From contig CANLTZ010000004.1 of the NCBI GenBank assembly GCA_947494145.1, positions 1-64,000 on the forward strand: DNA of 64,000 nt, in the 5' to 3' direction. Below are positions 1-7,681 of the stretch, piece after piece. This DNA comes from an uncultured Jannaschia sp. Its GTDB lineage: Bacteria; Pseudomonadota; Alphaproteobacteria; Rhodobacterales; Rhodobacteraceae. The notes under the pieces are model-generated. The model saw only the letters and a list, made by a program, of their open reading frames with translations, was not told where the DNA came from and did not search any database. The position numbers were made by a program, and so were the translations under genes. How positions within the stretch are numbered: the stretch's first letter is position 1; each line of letters starts with the position of its first letter.

Positions 1-21
1 CCGGGGGTGCAAAACCCCCGG
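1..21 (-). terminator. hairpin terminator after apbE
   Basis: Perfect 8-bp stem CCGGGGGT (1-8) with ACCCCCGG (14-21) and a 5-nt loop, 21 nt past the apbE stop. It would end the leftward nosR-apbE transcript. Any T-run lies beyond the window edge, so the type of terminator cannot be judged. Confidence 0.6.
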
Positions 22-42
22 CTCAGGCGGCCAAACAGGGGC

Positions 43-918
43 CTACAGACTCCGCAAATTCCCCAACCCATCCACGAACAATATCCGCCGCACACCCGGC
101 ACATGACGCACCTCCCGCCCCTCAGCCAAAAACGCCAGGCACAAAGCGGTGGATAGCCCATCGGCAAGCACCGCCGTTTCCGCCTCTACCGTTACGCTGG
201 ACCACAGGGGGCGGGCAGGCCCGGCGGGGTGCAGGATGTGCCCGGTCTTGCCCAGGGGGGTGGCCGCAGGGCTTGACGTGGCCAGGGCGCCATCGCGCAG
301 CGTCAGCGGGCCAATGGCGCCGTTGATCGGGTCTTCCAGCCCAAGGCGCCGGGGGTGACCCAGGGCGCGTTGTTCCCCGATATCGACGAAAGCATCGATC
401 AAGCCATGGGCGCGCAGAACCTCGGTCACCATGTCAGTGGCAAAGCCTTGGGCGATGCCGTTCAGCGTCACCTGCTGGCCGGGCCCCAAGCGAACATCTT
501 TGCCGAACCGGCGGACGCGGTGCCAGCCCACCGTCTCCCATTCATCCGTCAGTGCGTCACGGGCAAGCGCCGCCCAGACCGGTTGCACTGTCGGGTCGAA
601 CAGCCCCCCTGTGAGGTCGTGGAGGCGGTCCACCTCATCCAGAAGCGCGGTGAAGGGCGCGGGCGCATTCCGCAAAGCCCCGTCACGGTTCAGCACCGAT
701 AGGGTCGAACCGGCATCATAGAGACTAAATAGACCCTCTGCTTGCCGGATCACGCCAAGCGCTGCCTCCAAGGCCGGGCGCGTCACGCTTTCGGGGCCCG
801 CAAGCTCCAACCGGGCCTGGGCGCCAAGAGCAAGGCCTTCCCAGCGCAGGGGCGCGGCAGCCCAGGCGGGGAAAGCGGAGAAGCCCGCCGCCACGGACAG
901 AAACCGCCGCCGCTTCAT
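43..918 (-). CDS. apbE: FAD:protein FMN transferase (ApbE/NosX-like)
   Basis: Predicted 291-aa exported ApbE-family enzyme, which transfers FMN from FAD to a threonine of a partner flavoprotein in the periplasm. The chosen start gives MKRRRFLSVAAGFSAF, a Tat-like signal with a basic stretch and an Ala-rich h-region ending near AWA. Family features include a DPTVQPV stretch and VTLNGIAQGFATD. The start overlaps the stop of the upstream NosR-like gene by 4 nt (ATGA), so the two are translationally coupled and NosR is the likely acceptor. In denitrifiers this role is called NosX, but no nosZ, nosD, nosF or nosY is visible here, so the nitrous-oxide link is inference. Confidence 0.88.
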   Translation of the reverse strand: MKRRRFLSVAAGFSAFPAWAAAPLRWEGLALGAQARLELAGPESVTRPALEAALGVIRQAEGLFSLYDAGSTLSVLNRDGALRNAPAPFTALLDEVDRLHDLTGGLFDPTVQPVWAALARDALTDEWETVGWHRVRRFGKDVRLGPGQQVTLNGIAQGFATDMVTEVLRAHGLIDAFVDIGEQRALGHPRRLGLEDPINGAIGPLTLRDGALATSSPAATPLGKTGHILHPAGPARPLWSSVTVEAETAVLADGLSTALCLAFLAEGREVRHVPGVRRILFVDGLGNLRSL

Positions 919-3029
919 TCCGCCGCCAAGGCGGAAGACCGTCGGCCCCGCGCCTCCAGGATGAGCGGGACGCATTGCTTCGGGTCATCGTGGATCGTGA
1001 CGCAATCGAGGCACTGGAAGCATTCCGAGTAATCCACCGCCCCCGATTTCTCGATGGCGCCATAGCGGCATTTGACCCGGCAAAGCTGACAGGGCGATCC
1101 ACAGGCCTCACGCCGCGCAATCCAGTCGCGGCGTCGCACCAGCCCGCCCACGGCCAACAACGCCCCCAACGGGCAGACATAGCGGCAGAAGCCCTTGAAC
1201 AGCATCATCGACAGGACAAGCCAGAACAAGGCATAGGCGACGTAGTACCATTCGCGGATGAAGAAGGTGGTGATGGCGGTCTTGAAGGGCTCCACCTCGG
1301 CCGCCTTGTCCAATTGCGCAGGCGCCACCAGGGCGATGCCCACCAGACCCGCCAAGACCACGTATTTCAGCCATTTCAGCCGCGCATCCCAAGCTGCCGA
1401 TGGCTCAATCTGCGGCACGCGCAGCACGCGCCCCAGATGGGATGCGAATTCCTGCAAGGCACCGAACGGGCAAAGCCAGCCGCAGAACAGCCCCCGCCCC
1501 CAGGCCACAAGGCCCGCAATCGTCACCGCCCAGATCAACAGGGAAAACGGGTCGTAAAGCAGGAAGGCAAAGCTGCCGCCTTCGAGGGCCGCGCGCATTG
1601 TGGCCAGCGGCGTGACAATCGACAGCTGCCCCTGCCCCCACCAACCCACGAAACCCACAACAGCCGCCAGGATGCCCAGCCGCACCGGCGTGAAGGCTCG
1701 CATTCCGGCCAGGCGGTTCATGCCCGGGCCCAGCACGGCGATGAGACCCGTCAGCGCTACACCTAGCACGGCCAGATCTACCCATCGGCCGCGCAATGCC
1801 TCCAACCAGGGCGGCGCGGGTTTCGGCGCCACGGGGCGAGCAAAGAAGCGTTCATCGGTCTGGTGCGGGACGTCCAGCGACACGGTCCCGATCTCGGGCT
1901 GGAACATCCCGTGTTCGCGCACCGCTGCCACCTTCAGAACCCAGGGCGCCGACGGGTCGAAGCCCAACCGTCGGTCGGTGCGCAAGATCAGCCCGGCACC
2001 GAAATCCACCGCGTCGTGCAGGTCATCCGGCACGTCATCATGCAGGTCGATCAGCAAGTCCGCATCGCGCATGGCCACCGGGAAGCCACCCTGTTCGGCG
2101 GATATCCAGTCCGGCGACGTGTTGCGCACGAAGTCTTCCGACACCAAGCCATGGCGCGCCGTCTCGACCACCAGAACGGGCTCATCGGTAGTGGAGATGG
2201 CCATGAAGTCGGCCAGCGCCTTCAGGCCCCTGTCGCTCAGCACCGCGCGCGCGATGGAGGGTGGGCCCAGATCCACCAGCCAGAGGTCCATATAGATACC
2301 CTCGGGATCAGCCAGCGCCTCCGGGTCGTCATCGGTCCAGACGGTCCCATCGAACAGGGTCTGCACCTCGGCGTTGGTGACCGTGTGGCGCGTCACCAGG
2401 CCCTGGGCCACCAGATCATCCCAGGTCAGGTCTTCTTCGACGTCTGGGTCCGGATAGGCGGGCGGCCCGGAAGATACGCCGCCCATCTTCTCGCGCGCCA
2501 CCTGCAAGGCTGCCGCCAGCAAGCTTTCATGGGCAATCCGCACGCTGGCCGTGGCTTTGGTGACGCCATCCAGATAGACCAGCGCGCTGCCCTCCGTCCC
2601 CCCGCCATAGGGCGAGCCCACGACCAAGCTGTCCGAGATCGAATGGCCCCGGTACTGCGCGAAGAAGTCGTAGAACAGCCGTTCCGGCAGGCCCGAGACG
2701 AAGATCGGCTCATTGTGGGACAGCAGCCGCACATCCAGAAACCGCCCTTCCAGGTCCAGCGTCACCAGCATGTTCACCGGCGCGCCCGAAAAGCCCGGCA
2801 GCGGCGCCATGGGCTCGGTCTCGAAGACATAGCCCGCATGGGCCCCGCCCGAATTCAGCAGCTCATAGACGCCCAGATCGTTGACCGCCTGCCCCAATTC
2901 CATGGGCGGCGCCACCAGGGGGGCGATGGCATCGCGCGCCAAAGGCTCGGCCCAGGCCGCAAAAGCCGCCGCCAGCCACGCCAGTGCGGCGGCCATCAGT
3001 CGCGTCGCATATGCCAAAGGGCCTCCCAT
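915..3029 (-). CDS. nosR: NosR/NirI-family flavo-iron-sulfur membrane protein
   Basis: Predicted 704-aa protein starting MGGPLAYATRLM with a signal peptide. A periplasmic FMN-binding domain follows, with the flavinylation-type motif DGVTKATAS near residue 150. Then come about six membrane helices and polyferredoxin motifs: CGWLCPFGAL near 515, CRYVCPLGAL near 620, and a C-terminal CQLCRVKC...CFQCLDC cluster. The family moves electrons across the membrane to periplasmic acceptors such as nitrous oxide reductase. An upstream in-frame extension exists, but it overlaps the divergent permease gene and has no signal sequence, so the 3029 start is preferred. ApbE follows with a 4-nt overlap. Without nosZ in view, NosR versus NirI versus another flavinylated electron-transfer protein cannot be settled. 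Confidence 0.85.
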   Translation of the reverse strand: MGGPLAYATRLMAAALAWLAAAFAAWAEPLARDAIAPLVAPPMELGQAVNDLGVYELLNSGGAHAGYVFETEPMAPLPGFSGAPVNMLVTLDLEGRFLDVRLLSHNEPIFVSGLPERLFYDFFAQYRGHSISDSLVVGSPYGGGTEGSALVYLDGVTKATASVRIAHESLLAAALQVAREKMGGVSSGPPAYPDPDVEEDLTWDDLVAQGLVTRHTVTNAEVQTLFDGTVWTDDDPEALADPEGIYMDLWLVDLGPPSIARAVLSDRGLKALADFMAISTTDEPVLVVETARHGLVSEDFVRNTSPDWISAEQGGFPVAMRDADLLIDLHDDVPDDLHDAVDFGAGLILRTDRRLGFDPSAPWVLKVAAVREHGMFQPEIGTVSLDVPHQTDERFFARPVAPKPAPPWLEALRGRWVDLAVLGVALTGLIAVLGPGMNRLAGMRAFTPVRLGILAAVVGFVGWWGQGQLSIVTPLATMRAALEGGSFAFLLYDPFSLLIWAVTIAGLVAWGRGLFCGWLCPFGALQEFASHLGRVLRVPQIEPSAAWDARLKWLKYVVLAGLVGIALVAPAQLDKAAEVEPFKTAITTFFIREWYYVAYALFWLVLSMMLFKGFCRYVCPLGALLAVGGLVRRRDWIARREACGSPCQLCRVKCRYGAIEKSGAVDYSECFQCLDCVTIHDDPKQCVPLILEARGRRSSALAAE

Positions 3030-3129
3030 TGCGACGAATCGTACCCGCAGCACGAAGCCGTCCCCATACGACCATGGTGCCGCCCGTGCCCGCTTGCCTG
3101 GCGCGCGCCCAGACGGCACGCTTGGCCCC

Positions 3130-3903
3130 ATGGCAGATACGACCCCCGCGCGCAGCACCGCCACCTTCGCGATTTCCTTGGGCGCGCTCTTCGCGCTCTG
3201 GGTCGTGGCTGCCCAGCTGACCGCCGACCCAACCGTCCTGCCCGGCCCGCTGGCCGTCTGGCAGGTCACCCTGGACGAGGCCGCCTCGGGCGAACTTGCC
3301 CGCCACACCGCCGCCACCCTGCGCCGCGTGGCGCTGGCCTTCACCGCCGCCATGGCGCTTGGCACGCTGCTGGGCGCGGCCCTGGGCGCGTCTGAACGGT
3401 TCGACCGCTGGGCGGGCCCCTGGGTCACCGTCGCACTGAACGTGCCTGCCCTTGTGGTCATCGTGCTCTGCTATCTGTGGATCGGGCTCAACGAGGTGGC
3501 CGCCATCACCGCTGTCGCGGTCAACAAAACCGCCATGGTCGCCGTCAGCATCCGCGAAGGCGTCCGCAGCCTGGATCCGGCCACCGCCGACATGGCGCGC
3601 GTCTACCGCATGTCGCCAATGACACGCCTACGCCACGTGGTGCTGCCCCAGCTTTGGCCATTCTTTTCCACCGCTATCCGCAACGGCCTGGCGATCATCT
3701 GGAAAATCGTGCTGGTGGTCGAATTCCTTGGCCGCTCGGACGGGGTGGGCTTCCGCATCCACCTGTTCTTCCAACTGTTCGAGATCGCCCATGTCCTGGC
3801 TTATGCCCTGACCTTCGTGGCGATCATGCTGGCCATCGAATACGGCCTTGTCCGACTGCTAGAGGCACGTTCAACCCGCTGGCGCGCCGCCGCAACGACG
3901 TAA
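3130..3903 (+). CDS. ABC transporter permease, TauC/SsuC-like
   Basis: Predicted 257-aa inner-membrane permease with about six hydrophobic helices and the BPD_transp_1 EAA-loop region (ATADMARVYRMSP...LPQLWPFF, residues about 155-185). It resembles permeases for sulfonates, nitrate or pyrimidine precursors. No ATPase or substrate-binding gene follows: the next gene is convergent after 288 nt. It is therefore an orphan or depends on partners elsewhere. It is divergent from the NosR-like gene across 100 nt, which hints at shared control. The substrate cannot be read from sequence. Confidence 0.8.
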   Translation: MADTTPARSTATFAISLGALFALWVVAAQLTADPTVLPGPLAVWQVTLDEAASGELARHTAATLRRVALAFTAAMALGTLLGAALGASERFDRWAGPWVTVALNVPALVVIVLCYLWIGLNEVAAITAVAVNKTAMVAVSIREGVRSLDPATADMARVYRMSPMTRLRHVVLPQLWPFFSTAIRNGLAIIWKIVLVVEFLGRSDGVGFRIHLFFQLFEIAHVLAYALTFVAIMLAIEYGLVRLLEARSTRWRAAATT

Positions 3904-3909
3904 TCAGAG

Positions 3910-4049
3910 CCGTGCCAGCGCCGGTCCGGGGAGCGGCGCTTCAACATCGGGGCGATGCACTTTATCTCTGCCAAGTCCGACGAACAGACGGTCGGCGCGG
4001 GACGGTGATCGGAGCGCCGGTCCGCTGGGCCGGACCGGCGCTGGCACGG
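3910..4049. repeat. 140-bp block bounded by a perfect 20-bp inverted repeat
   Basis: CCGTGCCAGCGCCGGTCCGG at 3910-3929 is the exact reverse complement of 4030-4049. Further partly complementary GC-rich sequence (GAGCGGCGCT, GGAGCGCC) lies inside. The block begins 6 nt after the permease stop and sits between two convergent genes. It has no coding potential and no evident target-site duplication. It could be a large transcription-stopping hairpin or a small non-autonomous palindromic element. The rest of 3904-4191 holds only the dispersed repeat listed next. Confidence 0.6.
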
Positions 4050-4122
4050 CGGGGCTGACGCCCCTTGATTCCGTGCCTGGTTCCGCAGGACTGAATGGGC
4101 TGTGTCAGACCCGGGTGCGCAC

Positions 4123-4180
4123 GGCCCGTCGATGGACCGGCGCCCTTCGGGCTTGATTCCGGTCCGAGGCGAAGTGGGAC
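4123..4180 (+). repeat. dispersed hairpin repeat, copy A
   Basis: A nested palindrome: outer stem GGACCGG (4134-4140) with CCGGTCC (4159-4165), inner stem GCCC (4142-4145) with GGGC (4149-4152). A second copy in the opposite orientation lies at 8881-8943. The shared core GTCGATG to CCGGTCC matches at 34 of 38 positions, and two of the four differences fall in the inner loop. Both copies sit between convergent gene ends, as REP/BIME-like or bidirectional terminator elements do. Confidence 0.65.
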
Positions 4181-4191
4181 ACCACCACACC

Positions 4192-6720
4192 CTACTCCCA
4201 CACCGAACTTCGCCGCACGTCCCGCGCCTCGGCCAGCGTCACCGTGCGGGCCTGCAACAGCGCCAGCCGTCCCTCGACCGTGCGCGTATAGACCAACCGC
4301 GCAGGCCCCACATGGCGCTGCCACCCCTCCAACACGTGGGCGGCATCATCGCGCCGCCGTGCCAGATCGGGCGGCACCGGGTAAGGCGCCAGGCGCAGGC
4401 GTCGCCCCAGATAGCTTTCGCGAAACAGCAGGTAACGCGGGTTGTCGATGGGCGCGAAAAATGCCTCTAGCTGCGACAGAAACCGCGTCTCCTCAGGCAG
4501 GGTGGCGCCGGTCAGCGTACACCATGCGGTGCTTTGGTCCCCCATCCCCGTCACGACATCCAACTGCGCGCGGTCGGTCTGGATCAAACCGGTACGCGAC
4601 ATTGCATAAAGCAGCGCCAGCCCAGTTTCGCGCAGGCTGCCCGCCAGCGTTCCATGGGCCATCACGCGCCGCAGCCGCTTGACCGCGGGCGCCAGAACCA
4701 ACCCCGCCGCACCCAGCCCCAAAGCTGCGGTCAGCGGGTCACCCAAAAATGCCGCCCAGCCGCCCGCCATGGCCCCAACGGCCCCCAAGCGCGGCACGGT
4801 CTGGGCCACGGCATCGGTGCGCACCAGCCCACGCGGCGCCTGATCGGTTTCAATCTGGTGGCGCAAATGGGGTTCTGGGCTACCGGTGATCAGGGCCGCC
4901 TGCCACCGCGCGCCCAGATCGCCGCGGCGCGCGGCATGGGCCATGGACCGGGCGTTCAGGCTCTCCAGATCGTCGAAGGCGGCGAAACCCGACCGGATTT
5001 CGTCAAGTTCCGGGTCCAGATGCACGAACGTGTCGAAGCGGGCGCGCAGCGCCTCGATCTCGGGCCCTGGTTCCGACGCGGGGCGGGTGGCGATATGCCA
5101 GATATTGGCCGCCTTGCCCGGGTCCGCCGGGTCGCGGCGGATGGCCCGGCCCCGGATCTGGTTCGAGGACACGAAAGACGCCACATTCGTCGCCAGGATC
5201 AGCGTGTTCAGCGCGGGCAAATCCCAGCCCTGCCCCAAAAGCGACCGCGTCCCGATCAAGACACGCACCCTGCCCTGGGCCATCAAGTCCGATACCAGCG
5301 CGACCCGCCGGTTCGACGCCGCACCCGTCAGCGTCAACTCCTCATAGCGGGGGTCGTGGGGCAAAGGCCGCGCCGCCACGCCGTCGCCCGTAAGCGCACC
5401 CGCTGGCACGATGCACAGCGATCCGGTCAGCACCGCCATATCGCCGCCTGCCCCCGGCTCCAGCCGCAGGCGCTCAAAGATGGACCCGGCATCCAGCCGC
5501 CCCAGGCGCGGGTCCGCCCGATACCGGGCGCGGAAGGCCTCGGCCTCGAAATAACCCGGATCCGAGGTGGCCAGCCGCACCGCCCCCGCGCCCACATGCT
5601 CCGCCAGGATGGCCAGCCGAAGACGGTCACCCATCTGGCCCCGTTCGAACGCGGTGATCTCGCGCAGGCTGTCGTACTTCTCAGCCGCGTTGCGCAGGAT
5701 GCCGCGCCGGTCGTCTTCGTCGCGCAGCGGGATGGTCACGCGCCCGCGCACCAGCGCGCCATGGCGTTTCAGATGCGCGATGACCGCGTCAGGCAGAGTG
5801 TCCTTCAGCCCGTGGCACAGCGTGCCTAACCAATCGTCGCTCAGCTGCGGCACCTCCGCCTGCCCCACGCCCAACACGCGCAGCGCCTCGCGCGGGATGG
5901 GGCGGCGCGCATCGGCCAGATAGACCAGCATGGCCGCGAAAAGCTGCGGCTCGGACAACAGCGCCTCCAGCTTGGCGCGGGTCTCGGCCAGCCAGGGATG
6001 CGCCGCGATCAGCGTGCACATATCGTCGCGCGCCCTCAGCCCCTCCCGCAGTGCCACATTGGTCCGGTCCAAATCGCCGTACCGCGCCGCATCCGCCAAG
6101 ATCGTCTGATGCACGAGGTCCTGATGCGGCGCCAGATCACCGGTCTTCACCAACTCCGGCACACTGATTTCCGCATCGAGCGGCCCGCAAAGCGCGTCGT
6201 AGCGCCGCCATTCCACCGAGGCCACGTCGTAGGGCGGCGTCGCCGTCAGCGACACCGTCCGCGCGCCCAGCCGCGTCACCGCGCGGTCAAGCGCCTCCCA
6301 CCAGGCGCGGCGCAAATGGTGGGCTTCGTCCAGCACCACCACTTCGATGCCTGCGCGCGCCAACACCTCCGCATCCCCGCTGGAATGCAGCGCCTGATAC
6401 GTCGTGACGGTCACCGCGCAGGGCGCCCCCAAGTCGGTGGTTACCCAATCGGGCTTGCCCGCACCGTCGGGCAGAAACGATTCCACCAGCCGGTCGATCC
6501 ACTGATTGCGAATGGCGAGCGACGGGGCCAGCACCAGCGTGGGCCGCGCCAACCGGCGCACCACCTCCAGGCCCAGCACCGTCTTGCCCGCGCCGGGCGC
6601 CGCGGCAACGTGCAGCTTCTCATTTTCAAGATGCTCCGCCAATTGGGCCAGGACCTGCGCCTGGTAGTCCCGCCAGGGATAGCGGAACGCCATGGCCTCA
6701 AAGGGCGCGGCGGAGGTCAC
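4192..6720 (-). CDS. superfamily 2 DEAH helicase
   Basis: Predicted 842-aa cytosolic SF2 ATPase. Motif I is APGAGKT near residue 40, motif II is LDEAHH near 125, motif III is SLTATPP near 150, and the C-terminal RecA-like motifs are GTRSLLGQGWDLP and QIRGRAIRR near 490-530. The last 250 or so residues match no family I recognise and contain a hydrophobic stretch (AGGWAAFLGDPLTAALGLGA), which is odd for a soluble helicase. The GTG start at 6720 overlaps the stop of the upstream gene by 4 nt; an internal ATG at 6693 is the alternative. Restriction-like or phage-defence roles are possible, but no nuclease motif is evident. Confidence 0.8.
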   Translation of the reverse strand: MTSAAPFEAMAFRYPWRDYQAQVLAQLAEHLENEKLHVAAAPGAGKTVLGLEVVRRLARPTLVLAPSLAIRNQWIDRLVESFLPDGAGKPDWVTTDLGAPCAVTVTTYQALHSSGDAEVLARAGIEVVVLDEAHHLRRAWWEALDRAVTRLGARTVSLTATPPYDVASVEWRRYDALCGPLDAEISVPELVKTGDLAPHQDLVHQTILADAARYGDLDRTNVALREGLRARDDMCTLIAAHPWLAETRAKLEALLSEPQLFAAMLVYLADARRPIPREALRVLGVGQAEVPQLSDDWLGTLCHGLKDTLPDAVIAHLKRHGALVRGRVTIPLRDEDDRRGILRNAAEKYDSLREITAFERGQMGDRLRLAILAEHVGAGAVRLATSDPGYFEAEAFRARYRADPRLGRLDAGSIFERLRLEPGAGGDMAVLTGSLCIVPAGALTGDGVAARPLPHDPRYEELTLTGAASNRRVALVSDLMAQGRVRVLIGTRSLLGQGWDLPALNTLILATNVASFVSSNQIRGRAIRRDPADPGKAANIWHIATRPASEPGPEIEALRARFDTFVHLDPELDEIRSGFAAFDDLESLNARSMAHAARRGDLGARWQAALITGSPEPHLRHQIETDQAPRGLVRTDAVAQTVPRLGAVGAMAGGWAAFLGDPLTAALGLGAAGLVLAPAVKRLRRVMAHGTLAGSLRETGLALLYAMSRTGLIQTDRAQLDVVTGMGDQSTAWCTLTGATLPEETRFLSQLEAFFAPIDNPRYLLFRESYLGRRLRLAPYPVPPDLARRRDDAAHVLEGWQRHVGPARLVYTRTVEGRLALLQARTVTLAEARDVRRSSVWE

Positions 6721-7172
6721 AGGGACAGGCGCTCCAACTGGGTGTCCAGCGCCGCCATCGTCGCCTCCATATCGGCGAAGTCGCTTTCGATCAGCGCCGC
6801 TTCCAGCCGCGCAAACACGTCGCGGTAGCCGTGAAGCTGCGCCGCCATCTGGTCGAGCCGATCACGCTGTTCAGGCCGCGCCTTGGCGTCAAGCTGGACG
6901 AACCGTTCCACCAGTTCGACGATGATATGCGCATGGTGGCCCACAAAGCGCCGGGCGCGGGCCAGATCGGCGGGGTCTTCCATCACCTCACGGCGGATAC
7001 GTTCGAGATGAGCAGCCATGTCCCAGAAGATTTCCGAATGGGGGTGGCCGATCGCATCGGCAGCGGCACGCAGGCGCGTGGCATAGCCCGTCAACGCCGC
7101 GCCCGCCTCTTCCCCCCGCGCAGGGCGACGCCCGAACAGCGCGCCCGTCAATCGCTTCAGAACGCCGTTCAC
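6717..7172 (-). CDS. helical protein of unknown function, helicase partner
   Basis: Predicted 151-aa, charged, alpha-helical, soluble protein with no signal peptide. A GTG start at 7172 lies immediately after the stop of the decayed toxin gene, and the 3' end overlaps the helicase start by 4 nt, so it is probably co-translated with the helicase. The C-terminal half (residues about 95-151) looks like a coiled coil. I do not recognise the family; a loose resemblance to XpaC-type helical proteins is not strong enough to name it. Confidence 0.65.
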   Translation of the reverse strand: MNGVLKRLTGALFGRRPARGEEAGAALTGYATRLRAAADAIGHPHSEIFWDMAAHLERIRREVMEDPADLARARRFVGHHAHIIVELVERFVQLDAKARPEQRDRLDQMAAQLHGYRDVFARLEAALIESDFADMEATMAALDTQLERLSL

Positions 7173-7352
7173 CTAGCCCTCCAACCAGTTTTCCAAGGTC
7201 AAACCCGGCACGCGGCCGAATTCGTCAGGATTCGCGGTGACAATGACGCTGGTGGCCACCTGCCCCGCCGCCGCAGGCAGCCTGTGGGTGATGGGCCACA
7301 TTGGGTTGCAAATGAGGTCACACAAGACATCGGTGTCGAGCAGATAGCCCAT
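7173..7352 (-). pseudogene. vapC toxin remnant with an internal in-frame deletion
   Basis: A 59-codon frame retains the PIN-domain N-terminus (MGYLLDTDVLCDLI with the first acidic residue) and the C-terminus (DEFGRVPGLTLENWLEG). The roughly 70-80 residues that normally lie between, carrying the other catalytic acidic residues, are missing. The joint appears to follow TSVIV. Family proteins are about 130-140 aa. The reading frame is intact, but nuclease activity is very unlikely. The ATG shares one base with the antitoxin stop (TGATG), the usual VapBC arrangement. Confidence 0.78.
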
Positions 7353-7594
7353 CAAAGCACGTCCTCGGGCGCGGGGATCGGGTCGGCGGATGCCTCCGAC
7401 ATTTCATCCAGGGGGTCCCAACGGGTCAGCAGGCCCAGCAGACCCTTGGCGCAAAAAGGCTCAAAGATCAGGCGATCGTCGTCGCGGCGGACCAAGACGC
7501 GTTTGCCCGGCCATTCAAAACCCGCCGGGATGCGGGCCGCCTGGCTTCGGTTATTGCGCAACCGCCGCGCGCCGCAGGTCTGGGGGCTGGGCAT
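7352..7594 (-). CDS. vapB: VapB-type antitoxin
   Basis: Predicted 80-aa AbrB/SpoVT-fold antitoxin. The DNA-binding signature RNNRSQAARIPAGFEWPG (residues 13-30) is followed by VLVRRDDDRLIFEP and the C-terminal toxin-binding tail TRWDPLDEMSEASADPIPAPED. An AAAGGTG ribosome site precedes the ATG. Family members normally open with a few residues such as MRTAK-LF, so the stretch MPSPQTCGARRL looks altered. Its toxin partner is broken, so it may persist as a relic or as a transcriptional regulator. Confidence 0.8.
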   Translation of the reverse strand: MPSPQTCGARRLRNNRSQAARIPAGFEWPGKRVLVRRDDDRLIFEPFCAKGLLGLLTRWDPLDEMSEASADPIPAPEDVL

Positions 7595-7681
7595 GGGGTC
7601 ACCTTTGCATATGCTGTTTGCACATGCCCAGCGGTGCCAATCAGATCAACCCCGACTTAGAAACATGCTAGGGGCGCCGCG

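Noticed and set aside
43-3029. Calling a nitrous oxide reduction locus
   Set aside because: Only NosR-like and ApbE genes are visible; nosZ and the copper-loading genes are not in the window.
3030-3461. N-terminal extension of about 144 residues on the NosR-like gene
   Set aside because: It lies antisense to the divergent permease gene, has no family similarity, and the signal peptide begins only at 3029.
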